Part shown: one piece after another, positions 1 to 5,129 of the stretch
How positions within the stretch are numbered: the stretch's first letter is position 1
Layout: the number at the start of each line of letters is the position of its first letter
Origin: Oscillospiraceae bacterium
Lineage (GTDB): Bacteria; Bacillota; Clostridia; Oscillospirales; Acutalibacteraceae
DNA length: 5,129 bases
Assembly (NCBI GenBank): GCA_029004655.1
Contig: JAQVYP010000139.1
Span: forward strand, 1 to 5,129
Direction of reading: 5' to 3'
The notes under the pieces: generated by a model
What the model was told of the DNA's origin: nothing
Seen by the model: only the letters and a program-made list of their open reading frames with translations
The model's database searches: none
Program-made: the position numbers and the translations under genes

Positions 1-33
1 AAAAAAACAGTTGAAATAAGTTATTTAAGCCAG

Positions 34-71
34 AAAACTGCCAAGTATTTTCATAATCACTTGGCAGTTTT
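34..71 (-). terminator. Intrinsic terminator of the germinant receptor operon
   Basis: A perfect 13-bp inverted repeat (34-46 pairing with 59-71, core AAAACTGCCAAGT) encloses a 12-base loop. It begins about 10 bases after the stop codon of the B-subunit gene, as expected for the end of the operon. On the minus strand the stem ends in TTTT and is then interrupted by C; on the plus strand it is followed by TTTTATTATTT. It may therefore stop transcription from both sides. The position and perfect stem are seen directly; termination activity is inferred. Confidence 0.8.
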
Positions 72-80
72 ATTATTTGT

Positions 81-1178
81 TCACGCTGATAATTGAATTT
101 TTCCTCTATGTGTCCGAATTTCAGCAATGATCCATATTACAAACGGAATTATCAGTTGAAATGGTATGGCATATATATAATAAGAATCACTTGCAAAAAT
201 AAAAATTTCCATAATGTTTGAGAAGGAAGTAAAACATATAGCAACCATCAACACGCATGTAGGTACGATAAGCTGTTTGGGGTCTTTAACTCCAAATAGT
301 TTTGCAAGACCATTAGAAGCAGCAAGTAGGCATACCGTTATTTTAGTAAGTCCCGCTAGAATAAAACTGATTGCAATAGTTGATTCAATTCTTGTAAGAA
401 AATCTCCTATAGAAATAATTCTTGTGGTTGTATATGAAGGATAGTACTCTGAGCTAAGCATCCCCGGACCAAGTACTACAATATTTCGCAGAACAGCAAA
501 TAATAAAACCAGAGATCCGAATAATATAGCTGTAATATAAACTTTATAGGGATTGGTACCACTTTTTACGGAACCGAACATACCCATAATCAAAACTGTT
601 TCCGCAAGAGGAAAACTAAAGATTTTATATGAGGACAGGGAAATATTACCTATATCATGATTAAAAATAGGCAATAGATTACTAAAATCAGCGTCTTTAA
701 ATGAAAAAATCATGATTATGGCAACAAATACCATGGTAATAATTAAGGTGATAACCGACCAATTTCCAAAAGTTGACAAATTGCTTTTTGCTAAATATAT
801 TACCAGCACCAATATAGGAATGATAATAACAAAGTGAGGGGTGTTTGGTAAGTCACTCAATGCAATAAACTCATGAAAATTACACATAACTAAGCCACCC
901 AAGTGTAATGCATACCATATAATGAGTATAATAAAAAATTTGCTACCAATTTTCCCGACCAGTGTTTCCACAATATCACAGAAATTTTTTTCAGGAAAAA
1001 GATGCAATATTCTTGCATATACTAATACAACCGGTATGCTGAAAGCACACGCCAGTATCAATGAAATCCAGGAGTCTTGTTCTGAATTTGAAGGTATTCC
1101 CATGATTACAGTGCTTCCAAAAATAAATAACACTATTATACATATCATTTGTTTGGATGATAATCTGTCTTTTGGCAT
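81..1178 (-). CDS. GerAB/GerKB-type spore germinant receptor subunit B (permease-like membrane protein)
   Basis: This is the B subunit of a Ger-type nutrient germinant receptor, a member of the spore germination branch of the APC amino-acid/polyamine transporter superfamily. It sits in the spore inner membrane and in studied family members forms the ligand-binding, transporter-like part. The product is 365 residues, normal for the family, with about ten hydrophobic segments (roughly 11-27, 38-55, 80-103, 115-130, 140-159, 183-203, 211-233, 264-286, 303-320, 329-352). Family-like motifs include FPLAET near 189 and RIISIGDFLTRIES near 253. The frame also opens six codons earlier at a GTG (1194-1196), but AGGAG at 1189-1193 lies 10 bases before the ATG at 1178 and inside that extension, so the ATG is preferred. 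It is the last gene of the operon; its frame opens right after the small membrane-protein gene. The germinant cannot be predicted. The family call is firm; naming it gerKB would rest only on gene order. Confidence 0.93.
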   Translation of the reverse strand: MPKDRLSSKQMICIIVLFIFGSTVIMGIPSNSEQDSWISLILACAFSIPVVLVYARILHLFPEKNFCDIVETLVGKIGSKFFIILIIWYALHLGGLVMCNFHEFIALSDLPNTPHFVIIIPILVLVIYLAKSNLSTFGNWSVITLIITMVFVAIIMIFSFKDADFSNLLPIFNHDIGNISLSSYKIFSFPLAETVLIMGMFGSVKSGTNPYKVYITAILFGSLVLLFAVLRNIVVLGPGMLSSEYYPSYTTTRIISIGDFLTRIESTIAISFILAGLTKITVCLLAASNGLAKLFGVKDPKQLIVPTCVLMVAICFTSFSNIMEIFIFASDSYYIYAIPFQLIIPFVIWIIAEIRTHRGKIQLSA

Positions 1179-1197
1179 AGTTGTATCACTCCTCACT

Positions 1198-1413
1198 CTA
1201 TTTAGGACTTATAAATGTTTGAATTAGTTTGTGAATCTGCATAGTCATACTGGGAACAGTAATGTCCAAATTATCCAGTATCAAAATCACAAATGTAAAC
1301 AAAATAATGACAGAATATATCCAATTTGTTTTTTTGGGATTGCTTTTAAAATTTGGTTTAAAATCAATCAGAATAATGCAAATATAGAATAATACGATAA
1401 ACAATATTTCCAA
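1198..1413 (-). CDS. Small two-membrane-segment protein, candidate germinant receptor D subunit
   Basis: A 71-residue protein with a hydrophobic segment at about 3-17, a short basic, polar loop (FKPNFKSNPKKTN, about 18-30), a second hydrophobic segment at 31-47, and a short amphipathic tail with VPS near 53 followed by IHKLIQTFI. Known Bacillus germinant receptor operons sometimes carry a fourth 'D' gene for a protein of about this size with two membrane helices that modulates germination; it is unrelated to the lipoprotein GerD. Length, topology and location between the C and B genes fit that group. The start is TTG at 1411-1413; AGGGGG at 1419-1424 lies 5 bases upstream and no ATG or GTG is better placed. 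The gene begins 21 bases after the C-subunit stop and ends just before the B gene, so it should be co-translated. The frame is very likely real; the D-subunit role is inferred from context and topology, since such short proteins have weak sequence signatures. Confidence 0.75.
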   Translation of the reverse strand: MEILFIVLFYICIILIDFKPNFKSNPKKTNWIYSVIILFTFVILILDNLDITVPSMTMQIHKLIQTFISPK

Positions 1414-1418
1414 GTATT

Positions 1419-1424
1419 CCCCCT
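1419..1424 (-). promoter_or_regulatory. Strong ribosome-binding site deciding a TTG start
   Basis: On the minus strand AGGGGG lies 5 bases before the TTG codon at 1413. It is in the short gap between the C-subunit stop (1435) and the small gene, has no other purpose there, and is the main evidence that the 71-codon frame is translated from TTG. Confidence 0.65.
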
Positions 1425-1434
1425 GCTTTCAGGA

Positions 1435-2568
1435 TTATTTTATTTGGGATGTATCTTTAATTGCAATTTTAGGCTTAACTTCAACTTCTAAATTAGAAAA
1501 TGTTTCATCCCAGGTGCTGCTTAACTTATTCCATAGCTTTGGATTCTTTTTATTAATGTAATTTCCAAATCCAAAAATATCAGTTTGATATTTTGTTTGT
1601 ACTTTTTTAATTACAGAACTAATATTTTCACCTAATAGCATTCCGGTGGTTTCTTCAAGTTTTTGTATTTGTTTTTCGTCAGTACTATTGAAATATCCTT
1701 CAATTTCACCTAAATGAACATTAACTTTGGGTTCAACTATCATTTTAATTTTATTATCCGTATATGTGTATGATAATCTAGTTTTATTACTAACTATTTC
1801 TAAAGATATTTTTTTTATATCACTATTAATATTTTCAAAGGCAAGTACCCCTCCCTCAACCTCATTAACAACAAATGAATAATACTTAGTTTCTTCAGGG
1901 AATAAATAGCCTTTGAGCTTATCCTCTTTAAATATAGCGATTCCATTTGCTTCGGTGATAGTTATATTGTTTTTCTTATTGTTTTTAAACGCAGGAAGTA
2001 CAAGAGATATTTCTTCACTTTTTAAAATATTATAAGTCTGATAAAGGCTACTGTTTACAGTTGACAAGGTGACTTTTGCATCCTCAGTAATTATAGAGTC
2101 AATTTGTGTTGATATAATTTTTTCATCTGTATATTCAGACGTTAAAATATCTTTTGCACTTTTTTCTTGTGAAATAACAAGTTTTGTTGTTTCTCTCAAC
2201 TCTTTATCTCTTAAAAAGAAGTCTATTATAGGCTTCATACCCTCTTTTGCAATGGATTCATTGACAACAATTACTTGTGCTGCACCAAAATATAATTTGT
2301 TGCTGAGTTTTGACTTGGCGTTTCTTATAGCTTCAAATATAGTTGTTCCGGTTGAATCAATAATTTTAGGTTTTACACCTTCATCTTTCGAAGATGACTT
2401 TACATCATATATTTCAAAAGCCAATTGATATTCGTTGGAGGCTTGATCTTTATCTATTGTAATTCCGGAAACAATTGTTATTTGACTTATAGGTATATAG
2501 TCCCAGCATCCGGTAAGGGGTAATACCATTAATATCATCACACATAAATAAGCTATTCTCTTAATCAT
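1435..2568 (-). CDS. GerAC/GerKC-type spore germinant receptor subunit C (lipoprotein)
   Basis: This is the lipoprotein subunit of the germinant receptor, expected to be anchored to the outer face of the spore inner membrane. From the ATG at 2566-2568 it has 377 residues, usual for Spore_GerAC proteins. A basic start (MIKR) is followed by a hydrophobic segment and the lipobox LTGC, with the lipidated cysteine at 21; the following WD is typical of the family. The N-terminal domain contains YFGAAQVIVV and IAKEGMKPIIDFFLRDKELR (about 93-125), and the C-terminal domain ends with a family-like block holding DIFGFGNYI, NPKLW and W at about 330-353. An earlier GTG (2578-2580) adds four residues but lacks a good ribosome-binding site, whereas GGTGA at 2577-2581 lies 8 bases before the ATG. 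The ATG start overlaps the A-subunit gene by 8 bases (ATGATTAA), suggesting coupled translation. Diacylglyceryl transfer and signal cleavage before C21 are inferred from the motif. Confidence 0.95.
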   Translation of the reverse strand: MIKRIAYLCVMILMVLPLTGCWDYIPISQITIVSGITIDKDQASNEYQLAFEIYDVKSSSKDEGVKPKIIDSTGTTIFEAIRNAKSKLSNKLYFGAAQVIVVNESIAKEGMKPIIDFFLRDKELRETTKLVISQEKSAKDILTSEYTDEKIISTQIDSIITEDAKVTLSTVNSSLYQTYNILKSEEISLVLPAFKNNKKNNITITEANGIAIFKEDKLKGYLFPEETKYYSFVVNEVEGGVLAFENINSDIKKISLEIVSNKTRLSYTYTDNKIKMIVEPKVNVHLGEIEGYFNSTDEKQIQKLEETTGMLLGENISSVIKKVQTKYQTDIFGFGNYINKKNPKLWNKLSSTWDETFSNLEVEVKPKIAIKDTSQIK

Positions 2569-4114
2569 CAGTATTTTCACCGCTGCTTTTTAATCTCACT
2601 TTATCTGTGGATATGACACTCGGGCGGGTTATCATTTGCCACCAAGGTGCCCTTATAACAATATCTTTTATTTCCTGATACTTTATTGATCTCATTGGTA
2701 CAAACTGTGATACTCCAAATGACTTTAGGTTTAAGACGTGGATTAGTATTAATAGTAAACCACATGCCAATCCTTCAAGTCCCAGAAAAGAGGCACAAAA
2801 AAGCAAAAAATAGCGACACACAATATTGGCTGAATTCATTTTTGGCACTAAAAGACTGGTAATTCCCGTAATTGCAACTACAATAATCATTGGCGCGGAT
2901 ACAAACTTTGCCGTTACTGCTGATTGACCGATAACCAGTGCGCCGACGATGCTAAGGGCTTGACCGACATTGGACGACATACGAATTCCTGTTTCTTTCA
3001 AAACATCAAATATGATTAACATGACAAAGGCCTCTATCCCCGTAGGAAACGGTACACTACTGCTGTCCATTGTTATGCTTACTAGGAGCGGTGTCGGCAG
3101 TATTTCATGATGAAAGGCGACAATTGCAATATAAAATGCTGGTACGATAAGGGTAATGATTAAGGCAAGCATTCGTAACAGCCTGGAAAATGATGCATAG
3201 TAAAAGTTTAAATAATAGTCTTCACTACTCTGAAAATTCTCGACGAAAAGATATGGGGCTGTAATCACAACAGGTGTTCCATCTACAAAAATGGCTATTC
3301 TGCCTTCTAAAAGTTTACCTACTACTACATCAGGGCGTTCGGTATTACCAATCGACTCAAAAGGCGACCATCGGCAATCTGTAATTAATTCAGATAGATA
3401 TTGAGAACCTAATACCCCATCGATATCTATTTTGTCAAGACGTTTATATAAGTCTTTTAAAATATTTTTATTAACCAGACTATCCATATAGCAAACACAA
3501 GCTTTTGTTTTTGTTCTCTCACCAAATGTATAAAATTTCATTTTAAGTTCATTTGTTCTTATTTTACGGCGTACCAAAGATAAATTTGTTATAATAGCTT
3601 CGGAAAATCCTTCTCGAGGTCCCTTCAAGTTTCTTTCGCTTTCCGGTTCGCTGATTGCTCGAGTTTGCAAGCCCTTAGAATTTAAGATGAGTGCCTCTGC
3701 TTCTCCATCCATAAATAAGATGCTATCACCATAGTTTATAGATTCAATAATTTCTGCCCAATTTTGGGTTTTTTTAACCTCATTAATCATGACGACGCTA
3801 TTTATCAGAGTATCCATTGAGATTTTCTTCTGTTTTTCCAGATCTATTAACATTAGAGGCTTTATTATACTATCATTTATAATAACGGAATTGACAAGTC
3901 CATCCATATATGCAATTAAATAATTTAGCTTTCCTTTATTATCACTTTCAATTGGTCTGGTAACTAAAACGTCATTATCTACAAATATTTCTTTAAGTGT
4001 GCTTAAGTTTTTTTCTATTGAACTCGATAAAAGATCATTATTTACTTCAATTTGGATTTGTTTCAGCTTTTCGTCTATTACATTTTTCTTGTTTTTTGAA
4101 TTAAATCCGAACAT
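2561..4114 (-). CDS. GerAA/GerKA-type spore germinant receptor subunit A
   Basis: This is the A subunit of the germinant receptor, which in studied systems forms an oligomeric membrane complex with B and C and acts as a nutrient-gated ion channel in the spore inner membrane. From the ATG at 4112-4114 it has 517 residues, within the usual range. The N-terminal half (about 1-310) is soluble and carries the hallmark run EPESE (156-160), KGPREGF (164-170), then NLSLVRRKIRT (177-187). The C-terminal half holds about five or six hydrophobic segments (roughly 312-334, 359-377, 385-400, 405-424, 432-462) with family motifs PFPTGIEAF near 355, SIVGALVIGQSAV near 388 and SAPMIIVVA near 406. A cytoplasmic tail ends at 517. 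The frame can be extended 13 codons to a TTG at 4153, but GGAGGT at 4121-4126 lies 6-7 bases before the ATG, so the shorter form is chosen. It is the first gene of the operon. Family identity is certain; naming it gerKA rests on the A-C-B order. Confidence 0.96.
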   Translation of the reverse strand: MFGFNSKNKKNVIDEKLKQIQIEVNNDLLSSSIEKNLSTLKEIFVDNDVLVTRPIESDNKGKLNYLIAYMDGLVNSVIINDSIIKPLMLIDLEKQKKISMDTLINSVVMINEVKKTQNWAEIIESINYGDSILFMDGEAEALILNSKGLQTRAISEPESERNLKGPREGFSEAIITNLSLVRRKIRTNELKMKFYTFGERTKTKACVCYMDSLVNKNILKDLYKRLDKIDIDGVLGSQYLSELITDCRWSPFESIGNTERPDVVVGKLLEGRIAIFVDGTPVVITAPYLFVENFQSSEDYYLNFYYASFSRLLRMLALIITLIVPAFYIAIVAFHHEILPTPLLVSITMDSSSVPFPTGIEAFVMLIIFDVLKETGIRMSSNVGQALSIVGALVIGQSAVTAKFVSAPMIIVVAITGITSLLVPKMNSANIVCRYFLLFCASFLGLEGLACGLLLILIHVLNLKSFGVSQFVPMRSIKYQEIKDIVIRAPWWQMITRPSVISTDKVRLKSSGENTDD

Positions 4115-4120
4115 AAACAA

Positions 4121-4126
4121 ACCTCC
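4121..4126 (-). promoter_or_regulatory. Ribosome-binding site fixing the A-subunit start
   Basis: GGAGGT on the minus strand is a near-consensus Shine-Dalgarno site 6-7 bases before ATG 4114. It rules against the longer TTG-started reading, because the site would then lie inside the coding region. Confidence 0.8.
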
Positions 4127-4180
4127 ATTTTTAGGATAAAAAACATATAACAAATGGGTTAAATACTAAATATTATTAAT

Positions 4181-4210
4181 TATTATTTACGTTTTATTGC
4201 TTTTAATTCA
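4181..4210 (-). promoter_or_regulatory. Candidate sigma-G-type forespore promoter for the receptor operon
   Basis: On the minus strand TGAATT (4205-4210) is followed after 17 bases by AATAATA (4181-4187). The sigma-G consensus known from Bacillus is close to TGAATA with CATAATA at this spacing, so there is one mismatch in each box. Germinant receptor operons are normally transcribed by sigma-G in the forespore. Transcription would start near 4174 and leave a leader of about 60 bases before the A gene. The region is very AT-rich, so chance matches are easy; the call is tentative. Confidence 0.4.
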
Positions 4211-4260
4211 AAATTTTAGGTTTTAATTTTCAGTAATAAAAAAATTAAGTAGAAACCTTA

Positions 4261-4294
4261 TAAAAAACAAAGATGTAGGTATTATACCCACATC
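4261..4294 (-). terminator. Terminator-like hairpin upstream of the operon
   Basis: On the minus strand GATGTGGG (4287-4294) pairs with CCTACATC (4272-4279), giving 8 pairs of which one is G.U; the loop TATAATA can add two more pairs. It is followed at once by TTTGTTTTTTA (4271-4261), a good T-tract. On the plus strand the G.U becomes an A.C mismatch and the T-tract is absent, so the direction is minus. It would end a transcript arriving from the right and shield the receptor operon from read-through. Confidence 0.6.
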
Positions 4295-4363
4295 ATCAAA
4301 ATTATCAGAAAGTATGTTAAATTTGCTTAAGCCTTAATCTCACCCGCATAGCGAGTGATTGTT

Positions 4364-4391
4364 GAGAACTACGTCTGCGGACGTAGTTCTC
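4364..4391. repeat. Perfect 12-bp inverted repeat with 4-base loop
   Basis: GAGAACTACGTC (4364-4375) is exactly complementary to 4380-4391 around TGCG. On the plus strand TTTGATTAA follows, a weak T-run. The perfect stem could be a terminator on the plus strand, a stem of a minus-strand RNA, or a subterminal hairpin of an IS200/IS605-like element; no TnpA or TnpB coding sequence is present in the window to support the last option. Confidence 0.6.
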
Positions 4392-4412
4392 TTTGATTAA
4401 ATTACTAAATTA

Positions 4413-4449
4413 ATAAGGAGCTACATCATATTGTGATATAGCCCCTTAT
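4413..4449 (-). repeat. 16-bp imperfect inverted repeat
   Basis: ATAAGGAGCTACATCA (4413-4428) pairs with TGATATAGCCCCTTAT (4434-4449) around a 5-base loop. The two mismatches are A.C on the plus strand and G.U on the minus strand, so the fold is continuous only in a minus-strand transcript. Its right arm ends exactly where the MITE-like element begins, so it may be part of a larger repeat unit or the site that element entered. Confidence 0.55.
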
Positions 4450-4603
4450 ACTAATTCCAATTAAAAAGTGACCAAGATTTGCGAGGATTTTGTTTGTGAG
4501 ACAAGGCGGAGGACGAAGGCGGGCTATCGCCCGCCGAGAACGACAACGCAGTCTCGCAAACAAAAGACCGCGAAGATTGGTTGATTTTTATTTGGAATTA
4601 GTA
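4449..4603. mobile_element. MITE-like palindromic element with terminal inverted repeats
   Basis: A 155-bp unit has perfect 12-base ends: TACTAATTCCAA (4449-4460) and its complement (4592-4603). The complementarity continues inward with interruptions: an A-rich arm, ACCAA against TTGGT, and TTTTGTTTG-T-GAGAC (4488-4502) against GTCTC-G-CAAACAAAA (4551-4565). The centre is a GC-rich hairpin, GGCGGGC (4518-4524) with GCCCGCC (4529-4535) around TATC. The core is far richer in G and C than its surroundings, suggesting acquisition. If the ends are read as CTAATTCCAA, both sides are flanked by TA, as expected for elements moved by IS630/Tc1/mariner-type transposases, but the ends are too palindromic to prove a duplication. 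There is no transposase, so it would need one in trans. It could also act as a bidirectional terminator or RNA hairpin. Confidence 0.55.
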
Positions 4604-4609
4604 TTACTT

Positions 4610-4747
4610 CTATTTTTCAGAGTATTCGATTGCATGAACCGGACAAGCCTTTATGGCACTTTGTAGTTTTTCAAAATCAAGTAATTCTTTGTAATACTCT
4701 TTGACAGCAACTTTATTTATCGGCACTTTCTGCCCAGCAAAAGTCAA
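4610..4747 (-). pseudogene. C-terminal remnant of a ferredoxin-like iron-sulfur protein
   Basis: A minus-strand frame of 45 codons ends at TAG (4610-4612) with the sequence LQSAIKACPVHAIEYSEK. A helix followed by CPxxAI near the C-terminus is typical of the last cluster-binding cysteine of small ferredoxins and of ferredoxin domains. The CxxCxxC part that should precede it is absent: the upstream sequence changes into a GntR-type regulator in another frame at about 4745-4760. The first codon listed is a possible TTG, but no ribosome-binding site is visible, so the piece is probably untranslated. The parent protein might be a stand-alone ferredoxin or a larger redox enzyme. The stop codon lies 6 bases from the MITE-like element. 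The short length makes the family call moderate. Confidence 0.4.
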
Positions 4748-4974
4748 ATTCTGTATTGCAGACCATGCCGAAGCTGTTGCACCTGAAGAGCGTCACCGTT
4801 GCCCAACATAAACATGATTGAAAGCGGCTCTACCATACAACGATCCACATTATCTGTCAGAAAATTTCCTTTACCCTGCATACAGCGCACTACACCAATC
4901 AGTTCCAAAGCCCTTATTGCTTCACGGATAGTGGCTCGTGAAACGCTCACTTCCTCCGCCATGATATTCCTCCG
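4744..4974 (-). pseudogene. Truncated FadR/GntR-family transcriptional regulator (DNA-binding part only)
   Basis: The minus-strand frame RRNIMAEEVSVSRATIREA, followed by IRALELIGVVRCMQGKGNFL, is the second half of a GntR winged helix-turn-helix: recognition helix (SRATIREAIRALE) and wing (QGKGNF). Sequence resembling the start of the FCD effector domain follows (GDALQVQQLRHGLQY), then TGA at 4744-4746. A complete member has about 220-240 residues; here the first 30 or so, including the LPSE motif, and nearly all of the ligand domain are missing. Homology begins at about 4974, next to a transposase fragment on the other strand, and ends at about 4750, next to the ferredoxin-like piece. An ATG at 4960-4962 is preceded 6 bases upstream by GGAGG (4969-4973), so a 72-residue peptide could in principle be made, but this site is probably the original RRN codons seen as a ribosome-binding site. 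Not a functional regulator. Confidence 0.75.
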
Positions 4975-4979
4975 TATGG

Positions 4980-5129
4980 TTCAAAAATGCTACTCAGATT
5001 GTTGACAAATACCATTGGATCAGACAGGTTATCTGGGCTTTTGAAGCGGTAAGGAAACAAGAACAACAGAAATTCAGCTAAACTCACAGGCAATATTTTA
5101 AAAGGTCGAAAACATTGCTTACAAGGCGT
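4980..5129 (+). pseudogene. Fragment of an ISL3-family (IS204/IS1001/IS1165-like) transposase with in-frame stop
   Basis: The plus-strand frame starting at 4980 reads FKNATQIVDKYHWIRQV, then IWAFEAVRKQEQQKFS, a TAA stop (5079-5081), then THRQYFKRSKTLLTRR to the window edge in the same frame. The pattern xNAxxIVDKYHxxRQVxWAxExVRK is typical of the central catalytic region of ISL3-family transposases, with D of VDKYH likely being an acidic catalytic residue, and YFKRSKxLL is the usual continuation. The N-terminal zinc-finger and HTH parts are absent: homology starts abruptly at about 4975-4980, where the broken GntR gene begins. The missing start and internal stop make it a decayed copy. The rest of the gene, if any, lies beyond 5129. 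The family call is from remembered motif patterns rather than an alignment. Confidence 0.7.

Larger units (their letters stand above)
4261..4450 (-). ncRNA. Candidate structured small RNA (hairpin cluster ending in a terminator)
   Basis: About 190 bases without a reading frame contain four consecutive hairpins. In minus-strand order they are: 4413-4449 (16 pairs, two of them G.U, 5-base loop); 4364-4391 (12 perfect pairs, GAGAACTACGTC, 4-base loop); about 4337-4361 (an inner ACUCGC/GCGGGU stem with one G.U, an outer AAUC/GAUU stem and a 2-base bulge); and the terminator hairpin at 4272-4294. All four imperfect positions become G.U in a minus-strand RNA and A.C in a plus-strand RNA, a pattern expected of a folded minus-strand transcript. 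No recognised riboswitch or RNA family signature was identified, and no convincing promoter was found upstream. It could instead be the remnant of a mobile element's hairpin ends. Confidence 0.3.

Noticed and set aside
214..444. Plus-strand open frame of 76 codons
   Set aside because: It lies antisense to the B-subunit gene, has no family resemblance, and is explained as a shadow of that gene.
922..1227. Plus-strand open frame of 101 codons
   Set aside because: It is antisense to the N-terminal part of the B-subunit gene and shows no independent coding signal or ribosome-binding site.
2069..2428. Plus-strand open frame of 119 codons
   Set aside because: It is antisense to the well-supported C-subunit lipoprotein gene; low-complexity hydrophobic content is typical of a shadow.
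4216..4258. AT-rich imperfect stem (AGGTTT...AAACCT) upstream of the operon
   Set aside because: The pairing is short, bulged and almost all A.T, and could arise by chance in this AT-rich stretch.
4279..4310. Sigma-A-like -10 box TATAAT on the minus strand
   Set aside because: It forms the loop of the terminator hairpin and has no acceptable -35 box at 16-18 bases, so it is better explained by the hairpin.
4440..4600. Short arginine-rich or acidic peptides readable across the GC-rich palindromic element
   Set aside because: They come from the composition of the repeat, have no start with a ribosome-binding site, and resemble no known protein.
4261..4610. CRISPR array, tRNA or known riboswitch in the structured gap
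   Set aside because: There are no regularly spaced direct repeats, no cloverleaf with T-loop sequence, and no recognisable aptamer core.
4799..5005. Plus-strand open frame of 68 codons
   Set aside because: It runs antisense to the GntR fragment and ends inside the transposase fragment in a different frame from the recognisable homology.

Overview
The window looks like part of the chromosome of a low-GC, anaerobic, endospore-forming Firmicute of the class Clostridia. The DNA is AT-rich, ribosome-binding sites are strong (GGAGG, AGGAG, AGGGGG), TTG and GTG occur as possible starts, and the main content is a spore germinant receptor operon. I cannot name the species from sequence alone.

Positions 34-4210 hold one minus-strand operon, read from right to left: a GerA-type receptor A subunit, a C-subunit lipoprotein, a 71-residue protein with two membrane segments that fits the germinant receptor 'D' proteins, and a B-subunit permease-like protein. 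The order A-C-(small)-B resembles gerK more than gerA of Bacillus. A candidate forespore sigma-G-type promoter lies upstream of the A gene and a 13-bp hairpin terminator lies after the B gene. The genes overlap or are separated by about 20 bases, so they are probably made together. The products should assemble in the spore inner membrane and start germination when a small nutrient germinant binds. The ligand cannot be read from the sequence.

Positions 4154-4610 contain no convincing gene. This stretch is crowded with secondary structure: an intrinsic terminator-like hairpin (4261-4294), three further hairpins (about 4337-4449), and a 155-bp MITE-like palindromic element with a GC-rich core (4449-4603). 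The imperfect pairs in the hairpins become G.U pairs only in a minus-strand RNA, which suggests a small structured transcript ending at the 4261 terminator.

Positions 4610-5129 are a patchwork of broken genes: the C-terminal end of a ferredoxin-like protein (minus), the DNA-binding part of a FadR/GntR-type regulator (minus), and an internal piece of an ISL3-family transposase (plus) that carries an in-frame stop and runs off the right edge. Their abrupt joins point to insertion and deletion next to a mobile element. I found no clear evidence of a wholly new system; the best leads are the small fourth receptor gene, the hairpin cluster and the MITE-like repeat.
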